A stretch of 18,010 nucleotides of DNA from UBA7672 sp034439955 (GTDB taxonomy: Bacteria > Pseudomonadota > Alphaproteobacteria > Caulobacterales > Hyphomonadaceae): the NCBI GenBank assembly GCA_034439955.1, contig JAWXBJ010000123.1, forward strand, positions 1 to 18,010. Direction: 5' to 3'. Below, piece by piece: positions 1 to 7,145 of the stretch. Under the pieces are notes generated by a model. It had not been told where the DNA came from, searched no databases, and saw only the letters and a list, made by a program, of their open reading frames with translations. The position numbers were made by a program, and so were the translations under genes. Positions within the stretch are counted from its first letter, which is position 1, and every line of letters starts with the position of its first letter.

Positions 1-138
1 GCCTACCTTCAAGAAGTTTTCGAGGGCTTAGCAGGCAAGAACCCGCATCTGCCGCTTGCCTTCCCGGTCGCCTGCGAGACCTTCAGACTCGCAGGCGACA
101 GACACGTCGCAGTCTATTGCGGCGGCAGGTCGGGTTGA
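1..138 (+). CDS. Possible 3' end of an upstream gene (partial)
   Basis: Frame 1 is open from the window edge to a TGA at 136-138 and would give a 45-residue C-terminus beginning AYLQEVFEGLAGKNPH and ending CGGRSG. It overlaps the end of the convergent lipoprotein gene by 25 bases and contains the perfect inverted repeat at 67-99. Another plus frame is also open here, so the call rests on residue composition alone. No family is recognised, and the stretch may equally be intergenic. Confidence 0.25.
   Translation, partial: AYLQEVFEGLAGKNPHLPLAFPVACETFRLAGDRHVAVYCGGRSG
67..99. terminator. Perfect 12-bp inverted repeat downstream of the lipoprotein gene
   Basis: GTCGCCTGCGAG (67-78) and CTCGCAGGCGAC (88-99) are exact reverse complements around a 9-base loop. 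The repeat lies 15 bases past the stop codon of the minus-strand lipoprotein gene, where a terminator or 3'-end stabiliser is expected. No T-run follows on either strand, so it is not a canonical intrinsic terminator. It may act as an mRNA 3'-end hairpin or be a repeat-family unit. Confidence 0.45.
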
Positions 139-1445
139 GCGATCACCGGGCAATTGATGATCGCCTGGGTCGAGCGCAATCCGGCGACATAGGGGTTGGC
201 GGGTCCCGGCGGATTGATCGAGGCGTTGGTCACCATGCCGCTGCGCACCAGCCCTTCGAGATCGCTGAGAGAGGTGATACGGCGCACCTTCCCGGACGCG
301 ACCGCCTCAGGCGTCCACATGTTGACGTGGGCATCCCACAGCGGGCTGTAGTTGTTGCCTTGTGACGAGTCATCGTTTTTCGGCGGGATCGGGAAGATGT
401 TGATCGGGTCTATGCCGCCATTGGCCAGAGAGGTCGAGAAGCCCTGATCCATGCCCGAGCCGAGCTTCGTCGTGCCGTTGAGCACCGGCGAAAAGCCAAG
501 CAGCGAGGAGCCGTCTCCGGCGACCGATTTTCCAAAAGTAGGCGCCTTGGCGAGGCGGGGCGTGAATACACCCTTCTCGAGTACGGCCGGGAGGTCGGCC
601 GATACGTCCGTGACCAGGTGGTAGTAGTATTGCTTGCCGTTGTGGAAGCCGTCGAGCAGCGACATCGTGACGGTGCGCTTCTGCATGTCCATCGACAGCG
701 CCCGGTCGTGCTTTCCGCTGGCGTTGCTCACCATCTGCACGTTAAGCACCTGGCCGCTGGGCAGCACCGCCATCGAGGACCATTCGGCGTCTCCGACAGC
801 GCCTGGCTGGAATGATTTGGGCGGGAAGTAGGTTGGCGCGTCGCCCGGCACGACCTTGTACTCGGGCGCGAAATCGACATTGCCGCGGAATTTCAGCATG
901 CCGCCGTCCATCGTCACCATCTGGGCTCCGGGCGATCGGGCCGCCGCAGCCATCTTGGGCGCGAAGTTGATCCCCATCGAGCGGGCGACCTCGAAGTCGG
1001 AACTCTCGGTGACGATGTAGTAGACCGGCTCGCCGCGCGGCGAGCGACCCTCGAACAAGGGCAAGGTCACGCTCGCCTTGCGATAGGTGAAGTCCACCGC
1101 CAGCGCGCTCTTGAGATACACGTTGTCGCTTGCCTTGAACTTGACCCCGGTGGACGGGGTGTAGGCTGCACGGCCCGACTGCCGCGCCATCGTCTCCAGA
1201 AGCATCTTCCCTTCGGTCATTCCGGTCATCGCCATGCCGGCTGCGGGCATGCCCTGGGCCGGCATCGCGCCTTGCGCCGGCATCGCGCCTTGCCCCGTAC
1301 GTTGCATCGGCATTGTCGTCTGCGCCATGGGTGCGAACGGCGTTGCGGACGCGGGCTGCTCGCTCATCTCGTCGCTCTGGAACAGAAAACAGCCGCTGAG
1401 GGCCGAAGTGGCCAACAGCACAGGCAGAAAAAGTCGGCGATTCAT
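114..1445 (-). CDS. Lipoprotein with an internally duplicated domain
   Basis: A 443-aa exported protein of unknown function. The N-terminus is a lipoprotein signal peptide: MNRR, a hydrophobic core, and lipobox LSGC with the acylated Cys at 19, so it is probably anchored in the inner or outer membrane facing the periplasm. Residues 50-76 are a Met/Pro/Ala/Gln-rich linker with repeated GAMPAQ units, encoded partly by an 18-nt tandem repeat near 1261-1296. Two related blocks follow. Residues 114-150 (ALAVDFTYRK ... YYIVTESSD) resemble residues 249-285 (ALSMDMQKRT ... YYYHLVTDVSA), and each block is trailed by an F(A/S/T)P segment. The frame stays open 53 codons further upstream, but the ATG at 1445 is preceded by GGAG at good spacing and starts the signal peptide. 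The gene is divergent from the AraC-type regulator, which may control it (inference). The family was not identified. Confidence 0.85.
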   Translation of the reverse strand: MNRRLFLPVLLATSALSGCFLFQSDEMSEQPASATPFAPMAQTTMPMQRTGQGAMPAQGAMPAQGMPAAGMAMTGMTEGKMLLETMARQSGRAAYTPSTGVKFKASDNVYLKSALAVDFTYRKASVTLPLFEGRSPRGEPVYYIVTESSDFEVARSMGINFAPKMAAAARSPGAQMVTMDGGMLKFRGNVDFAPEYKVVPGDAPTYFPPKSFQPGAVGDAEWSSMAVLPSGQVLNVQMVSNASGKHDRALSMDMQKRTVTMSLLDGFHNGKQYYYHLVTDVSADLPAVLEKGVFTPRLAKAPTFGKSVAGDGSSLLGFSPVLNGTTKLGSGMDQGFSTSLANGGIDPINIFPIPPKNDDSSQGNNYSPLWDAHVNMWTPEAVASGKVRRITSLSDLEGLVRSGMVTNASINPPGPANPYVAGLRSTQAIINCPVIAQPDLPPQ

Positions 1446-1630
1446 CGCTGTTCTCCAGCTTAAACAGGCGCGGCAGGCTGCCGGCGCCCCGGTTTTTTCG
1501 TCGCTGGATGAACAAGCTCGGCATGCGCGCGTTCCGATGTTGCGGGGGTCTGCGCCGATTACAGCAGAGGAGCGCAAGTTTGAGCAGGAAAGCAGAAACT
1601 CCATACAGCCAAACCCTTGGCGAATCTGAA
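1446..1630. promoter_or_regulatory. Divergent intergenic region between lipoprotein and AraC-type genes
   Basis: These 185 bases must hold the promoters of both divergent genes if the starts chosen here are right. The minus-strand Shine-Dalgarno GGAG lies just upstream of 1445. No convincing sigma70 pair or long operator palindrome was seen. A weak CCGG-N4-CCGG stem followed by six T residues near 1482-1500 (plus strand) is noted but is too short to call a terminator. Confidence 0.4.
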
Positions 1631-2500
1631 ATGCTGAGCCCGATCGCTTGGGGCGATACGCTTTCCGGCCCTCCGGTGTCTAGCGGGCGCCTGCTCGCCT
1701 CCTCGCCCGTCCTCGTGCGAAGATGGCGAGGCGTTGCGCCCGATATTATTCAGCCGCCAATCGACCATCATTACATCACCCTCCATCTTGGCGGTCCAAA
1801 AAAAATACGGCGCAAGGGCGAAGGCCGCGAAGCCCACAACACTCTGGACGAGGGCTGCTACAGCGTGACCCCGGCCGGCTCCGCCTTTACCTGGCGCACC
1901 GAAGGTCCCGTTGATTTCGCCCACCTCTATCTGGGACCGTCGAGCTTCGACGCCATCGCAACCGACTTTGATCGGGATCCCCGCCAGTCGCCCCTGCAGG
2001 ATGCGCTGGGCGCGCGCGACCCTGTGATCGAGGCGTTGGTCGGGGCGGCCGCGCTCGGGTCCAGCGAACACGCCCCTCTGGGCCGGCTTTACTGGGATGG
2101 GCTGCTGCACACGTTGCTGTCCCGCGTTTTGCATCGCCATTCGACCATTGGCACTCATAGCGCCACGCCGACCACGAGTTTATCGCCGCGTCGCCTGCAA
2201 CGGGTGGTCGAGTTCATGGATGTCAATCTGGCGTCGGATATTGGCTTGAGTGAACTGAGCTCGGTGGCGTGTGTCAGCGAATCCCACTTCAGCCGCGTTT
2301 TCCGGCGGGCGACCGGACTGGCTCCCTACGCTTTTTTGATGCAGCGGCGCATGGAGCGCGCCAAGACGCTGCTGGTGGAAACCGACATGCCGCTGGGCGA
2401 GATCGCGACGGCATGCGGGTGGCGTAGCCACAGCCACTTCTCCACCATGTTCAAACGTGCAGTTGGCTCCGCTCCTGGCCGCTATCGCGCCCGGAACTGA
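1631..2500 (+). CDS. AraC-family transcriptional regulator
   Basis: A 289-aa DNA-binding regulator. The C-terminal third carries the two helix-turn-helix motifs typical of AraC/XylS proteins. The first is around residues 206-227 (LSELSSVACVSESHFSRVFR) with the RRATGLAPYAFLMQRRMERA linker helix. The second is around 255-277 (LGEIATACGWRSHSHFSTMF) and ends in the family's typical K-R-A-V-G-S-A-P-G-R-Y-R tail. The N-terminal half, about 180 residues, should be the ligand-sensing or dimerisation domain, but its ligand cannot be inferred. The frame is open back to 1508; ATG 1631 was chosen because the upstream codons do not look like protein, although the ribosome site there is weak. Likely targets are the divergent lipoprotein gene or the downstream SDR gene, whose upstream region is palindrome-rich (inference). 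Confidence 0.88.
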   Translation: MLSPIAWGDTLSGPPVSSGRLLASSPVLVRRWRGVAPDIIQPPIDHHYITLHLGGPKKIRRKGEGREAHNTLDEGCYSVTPAGSAFTWRTEGPVDFAHLYLGPSSFDAIATDFDRDPRQSPLQDALGARDPVIEALVGAAALGSSEHAPLGRLYWDGLLHTLLSRVLHRHSTIGTHSATPTTSLSPRRLQRVVEFMDVNLASDIGLSELSSVACVSESHFSRVFRRATGLAPYAFLMQRRMERAKTLLVETDMPLGEIATACGWRSHSHFSTMFKRAVGSAPGRYRARN

Positions 2501-2551
2501 TCGACTTTGACGCGGTCCAGGACTGAGCGTTTACTGCAAGCTGGAGCAACC

Positions 2552-2590
2552 TTCGATTGATCTGGATCAACCCGCTCCCGATCAATCGAA
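2552..2590. promoter_or_regulatory. Nested inverted repeats upstream of the SDR gene (operator candidate)
   Basis: TTCGATTGATC (2552-2562) is the exact reverse complement of GATCAATCGAA (2580-2590), an 11-bp inverted repeat with a 17-base spacer. A second perfect palindrome, TTGATC-TG-GATCAA (2557-2570), shares the left arm. The arms lie between the AraC-type gene and the SDR gene, about 115 bases before the SDR start. An A-run rather than a T-run follows, so a plus-strand intrinsic terminator is unlikely. A regulator binding site is the better reading. Confidence 0.5.
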
Positions 2591-2621
2591 AAAAGTCGCT
2601 ATTGTTTCATTGGTGGTGAGA

Positions 2622-2647
2622 CTGATTCAGCGATCGACCTGATTCAG
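2622..2647. repeat. Two CTGATTCAG palindromic half-sites
   Basis: CTGATTCAG, itself a 4-1-4 palindrome, occurs at 2622-2630 and again at 2639-2647. The spacing is 17 bases, so both copies lie on nearly the same helical face. They sit 58-83 bases before the SDR start and are a plausible paired operator for an activator such as the adjacent AraC-type protein (inference). Confidence 0.4.
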
Positions 2648-2704
2648 GCCGATCCGATCAGGCTTTACGCCGACCTGCGCTCGGCTTCTCGGAGACAAGG
2701 CTCA

Positions 2705-3499
2705 ATGAACCTCGCCGGCAAGATCGTCATCGTCACGGGCGGCGCTTCGGGCATCGGCAAGGCGATGGTGGAACGCTTCCACGCCGAAGGCGCAAAGGCG
2801 CTGATCGTCGCCGACCTTAATGGCGCGGGCGCGAAAGCCGTCGCGGATACGGTGGGCGGCATCGCCGTCGAGGCCGACGTGACGAAGGAGGCGGATGTCC
2901 AGAGGATCGCGCGCGCCGCCGAGGGCGCATTCGGCCGTATCGATCTCTTCTGCTCCAATGCCGGCGTGTCCATCCGTGATCCCGACATCGACAACGCCGC
3001 CTCGACGCCCGACGCTGGCTGGGTGCTTGGCTGGGGCGTCAACGTCATGGCGCACGTCCATGCGGCGCGCGCGGCGCTCCCCGGCATGATCGCGCGAGGG
3101 GAGGGCTATTTTCTCAACACCGTGTCCGCCGCCGGCCTCCTTTCGCAGATCGGCAGCGCCGTCTACTCGACGACGAAGCACGCGGCAGTCGGGTTCGCCG
3201 AGCATCTCGCGATCGCTCATCGGCAACATGGCGTCGGCGTCTCGATCCTGTGTCCGCAGGCGGTAGATACTCCCATGCTTGGCGGCGCTGCGGGCGCGCA
3301 GAATGTCGATGGCGTTCTCTCTCCGGCCGAGGTCGCCGAGGCCGTCATCGGCGGGCTGGCGGCCGAGCGCTTTCTCATCCTGCCGCATCCCCAGGTCCTC
3401 ACTTACATGCAGCGCAAGGCCGGCGACTATGATCGCTGGATCAAGGGCATGGCGCGTCTGCGGGGCTCGGTCATCGACGGCTCCACAGGGCAAAGGTGA
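2705..3499 (+). CDS. Short-chain dehydrogenase/reductase (SDR)
   Basis: A 264-aa classical SDR, a cytosolic NAD(P)-dependent oxidoreductase. The cofactor-binding TGGASGIG motif is at residues 11-18 and NAG at 85-87. The active site has Asn113, Ser141 (NTVSAAG), Tyr154 and Lys158 (YSTTK). Asp37 at the end of the second beta strand (VADLN) favours NAD(H) over NADP(H) by the usual rule. The C-terminal QRKAGDYDRWIKGM segment resembles SDRs often annotated as dehydrogenases of unknown substrate, so the substrate is open. The start has a purine-rich GGAGACAAGG site just upstream. It follows the AraC-type regulator in the same direction with a 204-base gap containing operator-like palindromes, so its own regulated promoter is likely. 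Confidence 0.92.
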   Translation: MNLAGKIVIVTGGASGIGKAMVERFHAEGAKALIVADLNGAGAKAVADTVGGIAVEADVTKEADVQRIARAAEGAFGRIDLFCSNAGVSIRDPDIDNAASTPDAGWVLGWGVNVMAHVHAARAALPGMIARGEGYFLNTVSAAGLLSQIGSAVYSTTKHAAVGFAEHLAIAHRQHGVGVSILCPQAVDTPMLGGAAGAQNVDGVLSPAEVAEAVIGGLAAERFLILPHPQVLTYMQRKAGDYDRWIKGMARLRGSVIDGSTGQR

Positions 3500-3598
3500 C
3501 GGCGTCGACGGCTGATTAATCGCAAATTAGGCCTGTTCTGATTGGCTCCGGCGGGGCGGGCGGAGCTGGCTCGCTCCGCACGATTCGGGGATCCGGGC

Positions 3599-5791
3599 AT
3601 GGCCGAGGGCGTTTTCCTTCGTCGGGACGCAGGCGTCATGGCGGCGCCCTTCGTCGTCACCGCCTTTCTGGGCGCCGCCCTCATTTTTCTGGTTCAGCCG
3701 ATGTTCGCGCGCATGGCGACGCCGCTGCTGGGCGGAGCGCCCGCCGTCTGGAATGTCTCGCTGGTCTGCTTTCAGGCGGCGCTCCTGGGCGGTTACGCCT
3801 ATGCCCACCTGCTTGGGCGGCTGCGCTCGACACGCGCCCAGGTGTGCGTCCACGCCCTCGTCCTCGTCGCCGGGTTCGCCTGCCTGCCCCTGGGCATTTC
3901 CCGCGTGCTGGGCGATCCCGATCCCGATCATCCTGTGCTATGGCTGGCAGGCGAGTTCGCCATTTCGATCGCTCCGCCCTTCGCGGCCCTGTCGGCGACG
4001 GCGCCGCTGATCCAGCACTGGTATGCCCGTTCTGGCCGGCCCGATGCGTCGGACCCCTATCATCTCTATGCCGCCAGCAATATCGGCAGCCTGATCGGTC
4101 TTGCCGTCTATCCGTTGCTGATCGAGCCCTTCGCGCCGCTCGCCGACCAGTCCGTGATGTGGTCGGGCGGTTACGCCCTCCTCGCCTGCATGCTGCTCTA
4201 TGCCGGCTGGACCGTCAGCGGCCGTCCCTTCGGCCGGGCGGGCGCCGATCCGGCCTCGACCGCCTCGCCCACCTGGCGGCGGAGGGTGATTTGGCTAGCG
4301 CTGTCTTTCGCGCCCTCCAGCCTTCTCGTGGGCGCGACCTCCCACATAACGACCGACATTGCCGCCGCGCCCTTCCTCTGGGCGCCGCCACTGATGATCT
4401 ATCTCGTCACCTTCGTGATTGCTTTCAGCAAGGCGCGAATCTTGCCCCACAGCCTGGTGTTGACGATCGCTCCGCTGGCGGCCGCGATGGCCGCGCTGAT
4501 GCTGCTTGGCGCCGGTCCCAGATCGATCTGGCTCGCCATGGGCGCCGACCTGTTCGCGCTTTTCGTCATCGCGCTGGCCTGCCATGGCGCCCTCAACGCC
4601 CACCGGCCCGCCGCCGAACACCTCACGCAATTCTATCTTTTCATGTCGCTTGGCGGCGTCCTTGGGGGCGCATTCAACGCTCTGCTGGCGCCGCTCCTCT
4701 TCGACAGCGTGGTCGAATACCCCCTCATGCTGGTCGTCTCTCTGGCCTTGCTGTCCATCGGACAGGCGGGCATCGGGCGGACCACCCGGATTCTGCTGGC
4801 CGCGTCCGGGCTGGCTCTCGTGGCGGCGGTCGGTCTTAGGGCGGCGGGCGTCTCGCCGCCTGCGGCCGCGCAGCTGGCGCTCCTCGCCCCCTCCTTTGCG
4901 GCCCTGATATCGGCCCGGCGCGGCCTCCTGGGCGCTGCCTTCGCGCTTGCCTGCGCCATCGGGACCGGATGGAGCATCGCGCCTGTCTCGCCCGTCTGGT
5001 CGGATCGCAGCTTCTTTGGCGTCGTCAGGATCGTGGACCTTCCCGAGTCCGGCGTTCGGGCGCTGATGCACGGCACAACGATCCATGGCGCCCAATCGCT
5101 TTCCGGCGACCGCCTGCGACCCCGCGCCTACTATGCCCCCGAAACGCCGATCGGCCAGGCCCTTACCATGTTCAGTGATGCCGATCGCGTCGGCGTCGTG
5201 GGCCTCGGCCTTGGAGGATCCGCCTGCTATTCTCGGCCAGGCCAGACCTGGACCTTCTTCGAGATCGATCCCCTGATCGTCAAGGTTGCGACCGACGCCG
5301 CACGCTTCACCTTCATGAGCCAGTGCCAACCGGACGCCGCGATCATCACCGGCGATGCGCGCATCAAGCTTGCCGCCATGACGCCGGACGCGTTCGATCT
5401 GCTTCTCCTCGACGCGTTTTCATCCGACTCGGTTCCCACTCACCTGCTCACAGTGGAGGCGATGCAGCTCTATCTCCAACGTCTCGGCGATCGCGGCGTG
5501 CTGGTTTTCCACATTTCCAACCGCCACCTTGCTTTGAAGCAGGTCGTGGCGCGGATCGCCAGTGCCGCCGGGGCGAGAACCGCCTATCAGATATTCAGGC
5601 CGGACGAGGCGGCGCAAAGCCTGGGGGTGACGGCGTCGGAGGTGGTCATTGTGTCCCGCAACCCGGACGCGCTGGCCCGGGCTAAGGCTTCTGGCTTCTG
5701 GACGGATCTCGAAGCCGATGGCGGGCGGCCCTGGACAGACGATTATTCGAACATCATAGGCGCGATGATCGAGCGCGCAGGCGCTCACTGA
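3599..5791 (+). CDS. Fused MFS-like membrane / spermidine synthase-like protein
   Basis: About 730 aa. Residues from about 15 to 460 are a series of hydrophobic helices resembling a major-facilitator-like membrane domain, opening with FLGAALIFLVQPMFARM. The C-terminal 230 residues are a spermidine synthase-like Rossmann domain with a glycine loop VGLGLGGSACYS, an acidic FEID after the second strand, GDAR, LLLDAFSSDSVPTHLLT, and a terminal DDYSNI. The family HGTTIHG sequence precedes it. Such fusions are widespread in bacteria, but their substrate is mostly unknown. Polyamine synthesis should not be assumed, since the canonical aminopropyltransferase active site was not verified. TTG 3542, ATG 3599 and ATG 3638 are all possible starts; 3599 was chosen for the G-rich sequence upstream. 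The gene ends 15 bases from a convergent gene. Confidence 0.88.
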   Translation: MAEGVFLRRDAGVMAAPFVVTAFLGAALIFLVQPMFARMATPLLGGAPAVWNVSLVCFQAALLGGYAYAHLLGRLRSTRAQVCVHALVLVAGFACLPLGISRVLGDPDPDHPVLWLAGEFAISIAPPFAALSATAPLIQHWYARSGRPDASDPYHLYAASNIGSLIGLAVYPLLIEPFAPLADQSVMWSGGYALLACMLLYAGWTVSGRPFGRAGADPASTASPTWRRRVIWLALSFAPSSLLVGATSHITTDIAAAPFLWAPPLMIYLVTFVIAFSKARILPHSLVLTIAPLAAAMAALMLLGAGPRSIWLAMGADLFALFVIALACHGALNAHRPAAEHLTQFYLFMSLGGVLGGAFNALLAPLLFDSVVEYPLMLVVSLALLSIGQAGIGRTTRILLAASGLALVAAVGLRAAGVSPPAAAQLALLAPSFAALISARRGLLGAAFALACAIGTGWSIAPVSPVWSDRSFFGVVRIVDLPESGVRALMHGTTIHGAQSLSGDRLRPRAYYAPETPIGQALTMFSDADRVGVVGLGLGGSACYSRPGQTWTFFEIDPLIVKVATDAARFTFMSQCQPDAAIITGDARIKLAAMTPDAFDLLLLDAFSSDSVPTHLLTVEAMQLYLQRLGDRGVLVFHISNRHLALKQVVARIASAAGARTAYQIFRPDEAAQSLGVTASEVVIVSRNPDALARAKASGFWTDLEADGGRPWTDDYSNIIGAMIERAGAH

Positions 5792-5806
5792 AAGACGCAT
5801 CAAACT

Positions 5807-6862
5807 CTAAATGCCGCCACCGGAAATCGAGAACTTCCGCCGCGCGCCCAACAGCTTCTGCGCTTCGGTGATTGCCTGGGCGGCGGACTCAGCGAGCTTG
5901 AAGCGCGGCTCGGTCCGCAGCGCGTCGAGGGCGTCGGTCAGGTGCGAGATGGCTTCCCGCAGCATCACGGGATCGAAGCGTCGTTCGGCCCGCAATCTCA
6001 GTGCGCGGCCTAGCGTGATCTTCGACGCGATCCAGCGGTCCGTCGCCTCCGAGCGGTTGATCTCCGCAAGCGTGGCGCGCGCCAACTCGACGGAACGGTC
6101 AAGCCATCCATCATCGCCGGCGAAAGCGAGCTGCAGGGCGCCCGCTGAAACATCGTCCACCATCTCAGCCAGCAGCCGCGGGTCGGCCTTTGGGTTCTGG
6201 TCGAGAATATTGATCAGACGCTCGACCACGGGCTGCAGGCGTTCCGACCTGAAATCCTGCGGCCGGCCCAGCGCCGGGCGGAATTGCTTGGCAGCAGCAT
6301 AGGCCAAGGCGCGGGCCAGAGGCTCGTTCCAGGCCAGCCGGTCCCTGGGCATGCTCAACGTCATGACAGGGCGCTGCTTCTCGAACGGATTGCCAGGGCG
6401 ACTTGCGATCCGGACGACGCCTCGCGTCCCCCTCGGCACATCGCTCCAGAGAACGAGATCCGCCTCGGTTTTCTTCAGAAGCATGAAGGCTTGCGCATCT
6501 GTCGAGAGCGGACCCGGATAGGAGATGACCCGGAAAGGCCCTCCGAACATGTAGTCGGCGAGGTGCCGATCGACGGTTGTCCGCAGGAATTTGTCGATCA
6601 TCCGGCGGCGCCGGGACCCGCCCTTTATGACCAGCACGCGCGCGCCAAAATCCGTGGTTCTGCGGATGCTTGCGGCTTTCGCGGCCCGACTGGCGGTCCT
6701 AAGCGCCTCGAAAAGCGCCCGTCCCAGGAAGACGATGGCGCCGCCGGCTAAGATCATTGCTACCGCAAGTCCCACTCCCCCGAGTTCTGGAGTGGCGAGG
6801 ACAAACGCCTCGACGCGCGTCCACGCATCCCGGGCCTGGTCGAGGATTGCAGCGAAATCCAT
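5807..6862 (-). CDS. Membrane-anchored protein with helical-repeat C-terminus, function unknown
   Basis: A 351-aa protein. A single transmembrane helix lies at about residues 27-52 (GGVGLAVAMILAGGAIVFLG) and is followed by a basic segment. A middle alpha/beta domain carries RVLVIKGGSRRRRMIDKFL and a LVLWSDVPRGTRGVVRI stretch. The second half is Ala/Leu-rich and helical (AISHLTDALDALR, LAESAAQAITEAQKLLG), resembling tetratricopeptide-type repeats. It probably sits in the inner membrane with a cytoplasmic scaffold domain (inference). No catalytic motif was seen and no family is recognised. It appears to be a single-gene transcript with its own promoter and is convergent with the MFS/spermidine-synthase-like gene. 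Confidence 0.75.
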   Translation of the reverse strand: MDFAAILDQARDAWTRVEAFVLATPELGGVGLAVAMILAGGAIVFLGRALFEALRTASRAAKAASIRRTTDFGARVLVIKGGSRRRRMIDKFLRTTVDRHLADYMFGGPFRVISYPGPLSTDAQAFMLLKKTEADLVLWSDVPRGTRGVVRIASRPGNPFEKQRPVMTLSMPRDRLAWNEPLARALAYAAAKQFRPALGRPQDFRSERLQPVVERLINILDQNPKADPRLLAEMVDDVSAGALQLAFAGDDGWLDRSVELARATLAEINRSEATDRWIASKITLGRALRLRAERRFDPVMLREAISHLTDALDALRTEPRFKLAESAAQAITEAQKLLGARRKFSISGGGI

Positions 6863-6903
6863 TAGAACGTCCTGATGCCGTCAGCGCGCGTAACGACCGC
6901 TCC

Positions 6904-6932
6904 TTCTAAACACCGCCACGATTTGAGTGCAA
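6904..6932 (-). promoter_or_regulatory. Candidate sigma70-type promoter for the 5807-6862 gene
   Basis: On the minus strand, TTGCAC (6932-6927) and TTAGAA (6909-6904) are separated by exactly 17 bases. They lie 42 bases upstream of the ATG at 6862 with no other gene between. AGAAGGAGCGG follows the -10 but is too far from the ATG to be its ribosome site. The pair is moderately close to consensus and was found by eye. Confidence 0.4.
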
Positions 6933-6996
6933 CGGGCCACGGCGCCGCGCGGGCCTGACCAACCCTGATTCCCCTCACCAGGCGATGTGACTAGCC

Positions 6997-7025
6997 ATCC
7001 CGACGTGGCTGGCGATCCCGACGTG
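6997..7025. repeat. 11-bp direct repeat at the tRNA 3' end
   Basis: ATCCCGACGTG occurs at 6997-7007 and again at 7015-7025, with a period of 18 bases. The second copy is the acceptor/T-stem part of the tRNA fragment. The first lies just outside its CCA end. It may be a slippage duplication or the footprint of an earlier integration and excision at the same tRNA. Confidence 0.55.
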
Positions 7026-7068
7026 ATTCGAACACGTGGCCTACGGTTTAGGAAACCGTTGCTCTGCC
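7010..7068 (-). pseudogene. 3' fragment of tRNA-Arg(CCU) forming the island attachment site
   Basis: Reading the minus strand, the fragment contains the 3' strand of the D stem (GGCAGAGC), a full anticodon arm ACGGT-TTCCTAA-ACCGT with anticodon CCU, a 5-base variable loop, a full T arm ACGTG-TTCGAAT-CACGT, the acceptor 3' strand CGGGATC, discriminator G and CCA. The matching 5' acceptor strand (GATCCCG expected) and the 5' D stem are absent; the sequence beyond about 7068 diverges. It therefore cannot fold as a tRNA. It is best explained as the duplicated 3' part left by site-specific integration of the adjacent recombinase. Confidence 0.8.
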
Positions 7069-7145
7069 TTCTCATGCCGCCCCATACCGCCTCATATGGG
7101 ACTTTTTCTCTATATAAAACCGTGATATAGGCTTCTTCTTGAAAC

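Noticed and set aside
1482..1500. Intrinsic terminator before the AraC-type gene
   Set aside because: The stem is only CCGG/CCGG despite the six T residues, too weak to support.
742..1524. Long 260-codon open frame antisense/out of frame within the lipoprotein gene
   Set aside because: It is a shadow of the lipoprotein gene in another frame of the same strand. It is very Arg-rich and has no signal, domain or ribosome site.
2702..3493. 263-codon minus-strand frame across the SDR gene
   Set aside because: The plus-strand SDR has complete family motifs. The antisense frame has Arg/Asp/His-rich composition typical of GC-rich shadows.
4295..5329. 344-codon minus-strand frame inside the MFS/spermidine-synthase-like gene
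   Set aside because: It is Gly/Arg/Gln-rich, without recognisable motif, and entirely antisense to a gene with clear domains.
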